From NCBI GenBank assembly GCA_015658765.1, contig DQOE01000421.1, forward strand, positions 1 through 6,310: 6,310 bases of DNA. The letters are read 5' to 3'. Within the stretch, counting starts at the first letter, position 1. Every line of letters begins with the position of its first letter. This document shows, in pieces, positions 1 to 5,439 of this stretch. The position numbers and the translations under genes are program-made. Origin of the DNA: Verrucomicrobiota bacterium (GTDB taxonomy: Bacteria > Verrucomicrobiota > Verrucomicrobiia > Limisphaerales > UBA1096). Below the pieces are notes generated by a model that was not told the DNA's origin, searched no databases, and was given only the letters and a program-made list of their open reading frames with translations.

Positions 1-112
1 CCTTAGCCTCAGGAGAGACGGCCTCATCGGTCAGGCAGCCAATGGCATCGCGCACCTGTTCATCGGTCAGCGCTGTGCTGTCGGCCAATTGTTTGGTCAG
101 GGTGTCCAACAT
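1..112 (-). CDS. trpD: Partial anthranilate phosphoribosyltransferase (TrpD-like), N-terminus only
   Basis: Only the first 37 codons lie in the window; the gene runs off the left edge. The ATG is at 112-110 on the minus strand, and an in-frame TGA about 70 bases upstream limits how far the start could move. The translation begins MLDTLTKQLADSTALTDEQV and continues with an alternation of helix-like segments ending VSPEAK. This matches the small N-terminal helical domain (Glycos_trans_3N) of TrpD, where an 'LT.EQ...A...L.D..V....KA.FL' pattern is typical. TrpD transfers phosphoribose from PRPP to anthranilate in cytoplasmic tryptophan synthesis. The catalytic glycine-rich PRPP-binding part would lie outside the window, so another Glycos_trans_3N protein (pyrimidine-nucleoside phosphorylase or YbiB-like) is possible. 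It is divergent from the epimerase gene, with an 88-bp spacer. The assignment rests on family pattern memory from a short stretch. Confidence 0.6.
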   Translation of the reverse strand, partial: MLDTLTKQLADSTALTDEQVRDAIGCLTDEAVSPEAK

Positions 113-200
113 GGGCAGGACGATACGCCTGCTACCGTCGCTTGGCCAAGCCCGAGTTGCGTTTTGGCCGGAGTCGTGGGATGCTCAGCCAAGCTTGACG
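113..200. promoter_or_regulatory. Divergent spacer between trpD-like and epimerase genes
   Basis: These 88 bases must carry the start signals for both flanking genes if each is transcribed separately. I see no clear -35/-10 pair and no strong Shine-Dalgarno sequence in front of the ATG at 201. The spacer holds one exact GCTTGGCCAAGC palindrome (140-151), a related TTGGCCGG (165-172) and a degenerate AGCCAAGCTTG (187-197) just before the epimerase start. A promoter role is inferred only from gene orientation. Confidence 0.35.
140..151. repeat. Exact copy 1 of palindrome GCTTGGCCAAGC (intergenic)
   Basis: This is a perfect 12-bp inverted repeat with no loop, preceded by C, so the shared word is the 13-mer CGCTTGGCCAAGC. 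It lies in the divergent spacer between the trpD-like and epimerase genes. The same 13-mer recurs at 2116-2128, 4278-4290 and 5350-5362. Possible roles are a protein-binding palindrome, a methylation target or a dispersed genome-wide word; the sequence alone does not decide. Confidence 0.85.
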
Positions 201-1163
201 ATGGGCAAACAAAAGATCGTGATCCCGGGCGGCGACGGCTTCATCGGCCGGCATGTCACCCGGCATTTTGCGGCCGAGGACTGGGATGTGGTGGTGCTCT
301 CCCGGCAACATCATGAGCACCGGGAGGGCGTTCGCTTCGTTTGGTGGGACGGTGCCAACCTCGACGCGTGGGCCGATGAACTTGACGGCGCGGCGGCCGT
401 CATCAATCTCGCCGGCCGCACGGTCAACTGCCGGTACGGCAAAAAAAACCGGCGGCAGATTTACAAGTCGCGAGAGTCCTCCACCGAGGTGATCGGCGAG
501 GCGATCGCGGAGTGTGCCGCGCCGCCGCCGGTGTGGTTCAACGCCAGCTCGGCGACGGTTTACCGGCACGCGCTCGACCGCGACATGGACGAGGCCACCG
601 GCGAGATCGATCCCGTGCCGGAAGGCGGCCCGGGGAACAAGTGGGAGTTCTCCGTCGACGTTGTGAACCGCTGGGAGCGGGCGCTGTTCAACGCGGCAAC
701 GCCGGACACGCGCCGCATTGCGATGCGCCTGTCGATGGTGTTCGGCACCGGCGCGGGCGGGGTGTTCGAGGCGTTTCGCAACATCACCCGGTTCGGGCTT
801 GGCGGCACGCAGGGGCCGGGCACGCAGTACGTCAGTTGGCTGCACGTGGACGATTTTTTGCGAATGCTCGACTGGTGCCTCGATCACGGGGAACTCAGCG
901 GGCCGATCAACATGTGCTCGCCCAACCCGATGCCGAACCGCGAGTTCATGCGGGCGTTCCGCGAGGCGTGCGGCGTGAAGTACGGCCTGCCAGCGTCGGC
1001 GTGGATGCTCGGGATCGGCGCATTCTTCATGCGGACCGAGACGGAGTTGCTGCTGAAAAGCCGCCGAGTGGTGCCGGGCAGGTTGCTCGAGTCCGGCTTT
1101 GAGTTCAACCACCCCACCTGGCCGGAGGCCGCAAAAGAAATCGAACGTTCCTGGCGCGCCTGA
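201..1163 (+). CDS. TIGR01777/YfcH-type NAD(P)-dependent epimerase-like protein
   Basis: The gene encodes a 320-residue extended short-chain dehydrogenase-type protein, normal length for the TIGR01777 (YfcH/SDR39U1) family. The Rossmann dinucleotide motif GGDGFIG is at residues 10-16, following the first beta strand (KIVIP). Further family landmarks are VINLAGRTVNCRY (67-79), NASSATVYRH (114-123), RLSMVFG (176-182), SWLHVDDFLRML (212-223) and a C-terminal DUF1731-like end with VPGRLLESGFEF (291-302). No YxxxK catalytic pair is visible, which fits this atypical family; its substrate is unknown. The start at 201 was chosen because it puts the Rossmann strand at the N-terminus. The frame is open back to 42, but that stretch overlaps the opposite trpD-like gene and adds unfamily-like sequence. 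No clear ribosome binding site precedes 201. The protein is probably cytoplasmic. Its stop lies 9 bp from the stop of the converging cytochrome gene. Confidence 0.88.
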   Translation: MGKQKIVIPGGDGFIGRHVTRHFAAEDWDVVVLSRQHHEHREGVRFVWWDGANLDAWADELDGAAAVINLAGRTVNCRYGKKNRRQIYKSRESSTEVIGEAIAECAAPPPVWFNASSATVYRHALDRDMDEATGEIDPVPEGGPGNKWEFSVDVVNRWERALFNAATPDTRRIAMRLSMVFGTGAGGVFEAFRNITRFGLGGTQGPGTQYVSWLHVDDFLRMLDWCLDHGELSGPINMCSPNPMPNREFMRAFREACGVKYGLPASAWMLGIGAFFMRTETELLLKSRRVVPGRLLESGFEFNHPTWPEAAKEIERSWRA

Positions 1164-1172
1164 GCGCGGCCG

Positions 1173-4100
1173 CTACTCCTTTGTGATGACCTCGTCGAGG
1201 TTCAGGATGAGGCTGGTGATGCCGGTCAGCGCGGCAACCTGCGCGCCGTCGAGCGCTTGATCCGGCTTGGCTTCGCCGATGGATAACAACTCCTTCACCG
1301 ACTCCGGATTGCCGGCGTAATGCGTTTGCAGCTTGGCCAGGCGCCTGGCCAGAAGGTCGATTTCAGCGCGCCTGGCCGGCCGGCCGGTGGCGATCGCCAG
1401 CGCCTGGCCAAGCCGGTCGGCGTCACTGCCCGGTTGCCGCAGCAGTTGCTCGGCGAAGCAGCGGGCGGCCTCGACGTAGGTGGTGTCGTTGAGCAGGTTG
1501 AGCGCGTGCATCGGGGTGTTGGTGCGGCTGGGGCGCACGGTGCAGACGCGCCTTGCCGGGTTGTCGAAAAACATCGCCGGCTTCACCGAGCGCCGCCAAA
1601 ACGTGTAGAGGCTGCGCCGGTAGAGCGACTCGCCGCCGGAGCGCTTGTAGACGATTTTCCCGAAACTGAAGTCGGACCAGACACCGGGCGGCTGGTACGG
1701 CTTGACCGGCGGGCCGCCCGTTCGCTCCACCAGCAACCCGGCGAGTGCAAGCGCCTGGTCGCGGATGGTTTGCGCGCTCATGCGAAGGCGCGCGCCTCGG
1801 GCGATGAGCCGGTTTTGCGGGTCGCGCTCGAGCAACTCCGGCGTCACGGCGGAGACCTGCCGGTACGCCGCGCTGGTGACGATGAGGCGGTGGAGGTGCT
1901 TCACGTTCCAGCCGGACTGCACGAACTCGGTCGCAAGCCAGTCGAGCAGCCGGGGGTGTTCCGGCCGTTCGCCCTGCACGCCGAAGTCCTCGGTGGTCTT
2001 GACAAGGCCGATGCCGAAGAAATGTTGCCAGTAACGGTTCACCGTCACGCGGGCGGTGAGCGGGTGATTAGGATCGGTCAGCCAACGGGCGAGGTCGAGC
2101 CGGTTGGCGCGCCCGCGCTTGGCCAAGCCGGGGAGGCTGGCCGGGACGCCGGGCTGGATGGACTGGCTCTTGTCCGGCTGATCGTAAACGCCGCGCACGA
2201 GCAGGAAGGTGTCGCGCGGCTTGGCCGAGTCGCGCATGACCATGGTGCTGCCCAGCGAGTCGTTGAGTTTTTTGATCGCCGCGCGGGTGGTTTCCCCGCC
2301 GCGCCTGGCCGCGATGAAGTCCGGCATGAGTGAACGATGATGCCGGGCGAGCGAGTCGCGCTGCTTGGCCAGGCGCTTGGCCGGGGACGTGCTGAGAATG
2401 TGAACGATCTCCCCCGGCAGCCCGTCGCGTATCTCGATCGACGGCTCGGTCGCGGCAGTGACGGAGACGCGGAAGCGCCCGAGCAGATGCTTCTTCGCAT
2501 CGTGCTTATGCCGGAGCCGCAACGTGAATCGCGTGCCTTCGCCGGCCGGCCAGGTTTCTTTCAAGCGAAACACGGCCTTGCGTGGCTGGTTGTAATCGAA
2601 GTCCTTTTTCCAGATGCCCCAGCCGGACTTGGGATCGCCATCGATCGCGCCGGTCACCGGCAGGCCGTCCTGGTTGAACTCCGCAACAGCGCTGGCGAAC
2701 GGCAGCGGCTCGAGTTTACCCGGCCGGCCCCTGGTGCTGACGCGCACGAAAAACCGGATCGACGTCTGCGCGTTGGGCACCTCCTCGAGCGCGCCGGTGT
2801 CCGGCCCGACGGTGGCCCTGAATCGGGTGTAGCCCTCCGGCAGCACGAAGATGACGCGCGACTTGGCGTGGGTTCCGATGCCCCACTTGAGCGGTCGGCC
2901 GTCGATGCGCTGCGGCTCACCCTTCGCGTTGCGATCCTTTAGGACTTCGCGGTAGTCGGTCGTCGCGGAGTGCCAGTCGAGCTCGGTCAACTTGAGGGTG
3001 CCGTCGGGGCCTTCTAGAATCGGTTCGCCCCAGTTGGCCCAGTCGGAGGAGATGCCGTTGTCGCCGTCGCCGACGTCGAGCACGAGCAGTCGTTGGCCGG
3101 TGAGGTCAATGTCGATCCGCTTGGCGCCCTTTTTCATCAGGCCGCTGTCGAAGCGTTGCTCGAGGTTGCCGAGGTCGAGCTCGTTGATACCGGGCTGCAA
3201 CTCGAAACCGGTCAGCACGAAATTGCCCTCGCGTCCGGGGCCGCCACCTTTCAAGCTCGGGTCGGTCAGCGTCTCGAGCCGGATGCCCCTGATGCCGGCG
3301 AGATCGGTGCTGAACGTGAGCGTGTAGTCGTCGTTGTCCGGCAGTTTGCCGGTGGCGAGCACCGAGGCGTCGTCCTGTATCTTCAACTCACTGCCGTTGG
3401 CCGACTCGGCGGAGTCCGGCTTGAGCCGCCGCCAGCCATCGAGCCGTCCGGTTTGCTCGATCTCCCTGCGCAAAGGTGTCTCCCATTGTTCACGCTCGAC
3501 ATCGAATCTTGCCAAGGGCTGGTTGAGCACGGCTTGGTGCCCGGCCAGCGTGGTCTCGAGTTGCTTGAGCTTGGCCGCCTGTTCCGGCGTGGGCACCTTG
3601 ATGGTAGGCTCCATGTCGCCGCCGCCGCGCTCCGGCAGTGCGTTGAAGAACGCAAACAACCGGTAAAACTCGTTCTGCGAAATTGGGTCATACTTGTGGT
3701 CGTGGCAGCGCGCGCAACCGACGGTGAGGCCGAGCCAGACAGTGCCGGTCGTCTCGACGCGATCGACGACGTACTCGACCTGCGTCTCGGCGGCGATCGC
3801 GCCGCCCTCGCCGTTGAGCATGTGGTTGCGGTTGAAGCCGGTGGCGATGAGCTGGCCGAGCGACGGCTTGGGCAGCAGGTCGCCGGCGAGCTGCTCGATG
3901 GTAAATTGGTCGAACGGCATGTTGCGGTTCAGCGCATCGACGACCCAGTCGCGCCAGTGCCACTGGTTGCGGGTGCGGTCGGCCTGGAAACCGTTGGTGT
4001 CGGCGTAGCGGGCGGCGTCGAGCCATGCCTGCGCCATGTGCTCGCCATAGCGAGGCGACGCAATCAGTCGATCGACCAAGCGCTCGTAGGCGCGTGGCGA

Positions 4101-4739
4101 CGGGTCGGCGGCGAACGCCTCGATCTCGGCCGGCGTCGGCGGCAGGCCGGTGAGGTCAAGCGTGGCGCGTCGGATGAGCGTGCGCCTGGCCGCGACCGGC
4201 GACGGCGCGAGCTGCCCGGCGCGGAGCCTGGCCAGGATGAAGTGGTCGATCGCGTTGAGCGGCCAGCCGCCTGCCCGCGCTTGGCCAAGCGGAAGGCCGG
4301 AGCGCTTGGCCGGGATGAAGGCCCAGTGGTTTTGCCACTTGGCGCCCTGCTCGATCCAGCGCCGGACCAACTCCTTCTCGCTGTCGGTGAGAGCACGGCC
4401 GGAGTCGGGCGGCGGCATGAGGTCGTCCGCGTCGGCGGTGGTGATGCGGCGGTAAGCCTCGCTCTCGCTTGGCTTGCCGGCGACGAACGGGCGCACGCCG
4501 TCCTCGTCACGAAACGCGTCGGCCTCGGTGTCGAGCCGCAACTTGGCCTTGCGCTTGTTGGCGTCCGGCCCGTGGCATTGGTAACAGTTGTCGGAGAGGA
4601 TCGGGCGGATGTCGCGGTTGAACTCGACGGGGCCGCCGTCAACGGCATGGGCTGGGTTGCAAACGAACGGAAACAGGCCGGCAAGCAAGGTTGCCACGGC
4701 CAGCGAGTGCCGGGCCGGTTGGCGTTTCCATCGCGTCAC
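1173..4739 (-). CDS. Secreted PSCyt1/DUF1549/DUF1553 cytochrome-type protein with NPCBM-like domain
   Basis: The protein has 1188 residues. It starts at GTG (4739-4737), which overlaps the stop of the upstream HTH gene as GTGA; no other start lies ahead of the signal peptide. Residues 1-32 form a Sec signal peptide (basic start, LAVATLLAGLF core, AHA cleavage site). Next comes a PSCyt1 domain (about 38-130) with haem-type CYQCH at 52-56. DUF1549/PSCyt2 (about 160-365) follows, with NRNMPFDQFTIEQLAGDLLP and a second CxxCH, CARCHDHKYDP, at 342-352. A coiled-coil-like stretch (about 385-425) leads to a beta-rich middle containing an NPCBM-like domain (about 550-668). DUF1553/PSD1 (about 875-1140) has NPLTARV-type, NRYWQHFFG and PMHALNLLND signatures. 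Such proteins are probably periplasmic; c-type haem binding is inferred from the CxxCH motifs. The biochemical role of the family is not established, and polysaccharide breakdown is often suggested from genome context. No DUF1501 gene follows it. The coding sequence carries nine of the twelve GCTTGGCC-type words in this window. Confidence 0.95.
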   Translation of the reverse strand: MTRWKRQPARHSLAVATLLAGLFPFVCNPAHAVDGGPVEFNRDIRPILSDNCYQCHGPDANKRKAKLRLDTEADAFRDEDGVRPFVAGKPSESEAYRRITTADADDLMPPPDSGRALTDSEKELVRRWIEQGAKWQNHWAFIPAKRSGLPLGQARAGGWPLNAIDHFILARLRAGQLAPSPVAARRTLIRRATLDLTGLPPTPAEIEAFAADPSPRAYERLVDRLIASPRYGEHMAQAWLDAARYADTNGFQADRTRNQWHWRDWVVDALNRNMPFDQFTIEQLAGDLLPKPSLGQLIATGFNRNHMLNGEGGAIAAETQVEYVVDRVETTGTVWLGLTVGCARCHDHKYDPISQNEFYRLFAFFNALPERGGGDMEPTIKVPTPEQAAKLKQLETTLAGHQAVLNQPLARFDVEREQWETPLRREIEQTGRLDGWRRLKPDSAESANGSELKIQDDASVLATGKLPDNDDYTLTFSTDLAGIRGIRLETLTDPSLKGGGPGREGNFVLTGFELQPGINELDLGNLEQRFDSGLMKKGAKRIDIDLTGQRLLVLDVGDGDNGISSDWANWGEPILEGPDGTLKLTELDWHSATTDYREVLKDRNAKGEPQRIDGRPLKWGIGTHAKSRVIFVLPEGYTRFRATVGPDTGALEEVPNAQTSIRFFVRVSTRGRPGKLEPLPFASAVAEFNQDGLPVTGAIDGDPKSGWGIWKKDFDYNQPRKAVFRLKETWPAGEGTRFTLRLRHKHDAKKHLLGRFRVSVTAATEPSIEIRDGLPGEIVHILSTSPAKRLAKQRDSLARHHRSLMPDFIAARRGGETTRAAIKKLNDSLGSTMVMRDSAKPRDTFLLVRGVYDQPDKSQSIQPGVPASLPGLAKRGRANRLDLARWLTDPNHPLTARVTVNRYWQHFFGIGLVKTTEDFGVQGERPEHPRLLDWLATEFVQSGWNVKHLHRLIVTSAAYRQVSAVTPELLERDPQNRLIARGARLRMSAQTIRDQALALAGLLVERTGGPPVKPYQPPGVWSDFSFGKIVYKRSGGESLYRRSLYTFWRRSVKPAMFFDNPARRVCTVRPSRTNTPMHALNLLNDTTYVEAARCFAEQLLRQPGSDADRLGQALAIATGRPARRAEIDLLARRLAKLQTHYAGNPESVKELLSIGEAKPDQALDGAQVAALTGITSLILNLDEVITKE
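1331..1354. repeat. Tandem pair of GCTTGGCC-type words with 18-bp palindrome
   Basis: GCTTGGCCAGGC (1331-1342, one mismatch from the consensus) is directly followed by GCCTGGCCAGAA (1343-1354). Together they create the perfect 18-bp palindrome TGGCCAGGCGCCTGGCCA at 1334-1351. The site lies in the C-terminal part of the cytochrome gene and encodes LLARRLAKL on the minus strand. Confidence 0.7.
1402..1413. repeat. One-mismatch copy of the palindrome (GCCTGGCCAAGC)
   Basis: The site differs from GCTTGGCCAAGC at one position. It lies 59 bases from the end of the word at 1331-1342 and is read on the minus strand as LGQA, a different frame from the neighbouring tandem pair (LAK). A related GCGCCTGGCC-type word also lies between them, around 1368-1377. 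Confidence 0.65.
2117..2128. repeat. Exact copy 2 of palindrome GCTTGGCCAAGC (inside coding sequence)
   Basis: This is a perfect 12-mer preceded by C, inside the cytochrome gene in the linker just before DUF1553. On the minus strand it is read TTG GCC AAG CGC, giving LAKR (residues 872-875). A related word GGCTGGCCGG follows at 2135-2144 and GCTTGGCCGAGT lies at 2219-2230. Confidence 0.85.
2363..2386. repeat. Tandem pair of GCTTGGCC words
   Basis: GCTTGGCCAGGC (2363-2374) is followed with no gap by GCTTGGCCGGGG (2375-2386). Both contain the exact 8-mer GCTTGGCC in the same orientation, 12 bases apart. On the minus strand they encode the run PAKRLAKQ in a low-conservation linker of the cytochrome-type protein. 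Confidence 0.7.
2736..3092 (-). other. NPCBM-like carbohydrate-binding domain inside the cytochrome-type protein
   Basis: This covers roughly residues 550-668 of the 1188-residue protein. Visible landmarks are LLVLDVGDGDNGISSDWANW, then LTELDW, then the run around PLKWGIGTHAKSRVIFVLPEGYTRFRATVG and the closing SIRFFV strand. The pattern 'GIG.HA.S.I.F.LP.GY..F.A.VG.D' is characteristic of NPCBM modules, named for their place at the N-terminus of glycosyl hydrolase family 98 putative carbohydrate-binding modules. Boundaries are approximate. The domain suggests that the secreted protein contacts a glycan; the ligand cannot be read from sequence. Confidence 0.75.
4279..4290. repeat. Exact copy 3 of palindrome GCTTGGCCAAGC (inside coding sequence)
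   Basis: With its flanks it is a 14-bp perfect palindrome, CGCTTGGCCAAGCG (4278-4291). It lies in the linker between PSCyt1 and DUF1549. On the minus strand it is read CTT GGC CAA GCG, giving LGQAR, a different frame from copy 2 (LAKR). A further GCTTGGCCGGGA lies 25 bases away at 4304-4315, read as PAKR. The 15 bases 4278-4292 are identical to the intergenic 5350-5364. Confidence 0.85.
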
Positions 4740-5287
4740 GGTTTGACGCTCGGGGAGTTGGTGGCGGATGGCTTGACCGGCGCGGGTGGCAGGTCATTTA
4801 TTTTCAACTCGAGCATCCCGCGCGATGGCTTGTACTCGGCTGCCGGCAGGTCGTTGACCCAGTCGCCGCTTCTGAGTGCCTCGCGCTGGTCATTTTTGGC
4901 ATCGACCACCAGCAAGACCGTCGAGGCGATCAGGATCAGCACGATCAAAGGCAGCCAGATGCTCCAGTTGACGCGCGTCAGAAAAAGCGTGAGTTGATAG
5001 ACGAACCCTTTTTTGCCCGGAGACAGCGCGGGGTCGCTGGCCAGCGCATCCGTGCCGCCAAGCTCGTGGTTGAGCTGGACGACCACCGGGGCCGAGTCGA
5101 TCTTGAGAACCCGGCAGTAGGAACGGACGAACCCGCGCACGAACACCGGGGCGTCGAACTTGTCGAAATCCCCCTCCTCGAGGGCCAGCACGTGGTTGGT
5201 GCGGATTTTAAGCTCGCCGCCAATGTCCTCGAGCGACTTGCCCTGCTCCTCGCGGGCGGTCCTCAATTGGTCTCCAACGGATGGCAT
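4736..5287 (-). CDS. RodZ-like helix-turn-helix membrane protein (HTH_25), short form
   Basis: The protein has 183 residues. Residues about 5-70 form a RodZ/HTH_25-type helix-turn-helix domain: GDQLRTAREEQGKSLEDI, IRTNHVLALEEGDFDKF and the diagnostic PVFVRGFVRSYCRVLKID (47-64). A single membrane helix spans about 108-128 (WSIWLPLIVLILIASTVLLVV). About 55 residues follow, ending in a proline/serine-rich tail, probably outside the membrane as in RodZ. RodZ of rod-shaped bacteria links MreB to the cell-wall machinery and usually carries a larger C-terminal DUF4115 domain; I see none here, so a morphogenesis role is uncertain and no symbol is given. The ATG at 5287 is the first start after an in-frame TAG. 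The last codons overlap the next gene's GTG start by 4 bases, implying translational coupling with the secreted cytochrome-type protein. Confidence 0.88.
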   Translation of the reverse strand: MPSVGDQLRTAREEQGKSLEDIGGELKIRTNHVLALEEGDFDKFDAPVFVRGFVRSYCRVLKIDSAPVVVQLNHELGGTDALASDPALSPGKKGFVYQLTLFLTRVNWSIWLPLIVLILIASTVLLVVDAKNDQREALRSGDWVNDLPAAEYKPSRGMLELKINDLPPAPVKPSATNSPSVKP

Positions 5288-5350
5288 CCTGCCCGTTTTC
5301 TAGCGGGAAAAGCCTCCATGCACAATCCCGAAGAAGCGGTTTTTGCCCAC

Positions 5351-5362
5351 GCTTGGCCAAGC
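5351..5362. repeat. Exact copy 4 of palindrome GCTTGGCCAAGC (intergenic)
   Basis: With its flanks it is the 14-bp perfect palindrome CGCTTGGCCAAGCG (5350-5363), the same as copy 3 inside the cytochrome gene. It lies about 64 bases upstream of the RodZ-like start and 78 bases upstream of the permease start. A second word, GCTTGGCCGGCT, begins 41 bases further on at 5392. Confidence 0.85.
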
Positions 5363-5387
5363 GGCTGGCGGGGAGGAATTGCGTTTG

Positions 5388-5426
5388 ATGCGCTTGGCCG
5401 GCTTGTTATTGTTTTGCGGACGCTGA
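5388..5426 (+). CDS. Possible 12-residue leader ORF upstream of permease
   Basis: ATG at 5388 opens a 12-codon frame ending in TGA at 5424-5426. The product reads MRLAGLLLFCGR, a basic start followed by a short hydrophobic run. It is preceded by GGGAGGAA (5371-5378), spaced about 9 bases from the ATG. That is the best ribosome-binding-like sequence in the spacer, whereas the permease start itself has none. The frame is not in phase with the permease. Codons 2-6 are made by the dispersed GCTTGGCC word. So short a frame can easily arise by chance, and a translated leader is only a suggestion. Confidence 0.2.
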   Translation: MRLAGLLLFCGR

Positions 5427-5439
5427 ACTAATTTAATTC

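Larger units (their letters stand above)
5288..5439. promoter_or_regulatory. Divergent spacer between RodZ-like and permease genes
   Basis: The spacer is 152 bases long and should contain promoters for the minus-strand operon and the plus-strand permease. It holds an exact GCTTGGCCAAGC palindrome (5351-5362), a second GCTTGGCC (5392-5399), a purine-rich GGGAGGAA (5371-5378) that looks like a plus-strand ribosome binding site, and an AT-rich stretch right before the permease ATG (AACTAATTTAATTC, 5426-5439). No -35/-10 pair is convincing. There is no Shine-Dalgarno sequence directly before 5440. The regulatory call is inferred from orientation. Confidence 0.4.

Noticed and set aside
42..200. 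N-terminal extension of the epimerase back to 42 or 111
   Set aside because: The frame is open, but the added residues precede the Rossmann strand, do not look like the family and overlap the opposite-strand trpD-like start. ATG 201 gives the expected N-terminus.
132..1112. Minus-strand open frame (326 codons) opposite the epimerase
   Set aside because: It mirrors the well-supported epimerase gene. The translation is rich in H, R, A and P with no family pattern, as expected from antisense of GC-rich codons.
1320..2333. Plus-strand open frame (337 codons) opposite the 3' half of the cytochrome gene
   Set aside because: It is antisense to conserved DUF1553 coding sequence, has arginine/glycine/alanine-rich low-information composition and shows no domain.
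2541..2552. GCCGGCCGGCCA and similar GGCC-rich runs (also 1374-1386)
   Set aside because: Simple GC-rich runs of GGCC are expected in this composition and do not contain the GCTTGGCC half-site.
3093..4997. Long plus-strand open frame (634 codons) across the cytochrome and RodZ-like genes
   Set aside because: It is antisense to two well-supported genes and runs across their junction. Its composition (rich in G, A, V, E, R and L) is typical of the mirror frame of GC-rich coding DNA, and I see no recognisable domain.
5035..5046. CGCTGGCCAGCG palindrome in the RodZ-like gene
   Set aside because: It shares only the TGGCCA core with the dispersed word and lacks the GCTTGGCC half, so I did not count it as a copy.
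5328..5344. CCG-AAGAAG-CGG followed by five T, resembling a terminator
   Set aside because: The stem has only 3 bp, and it sits between two divergent starts where no plus-strand transcript is expected to end.
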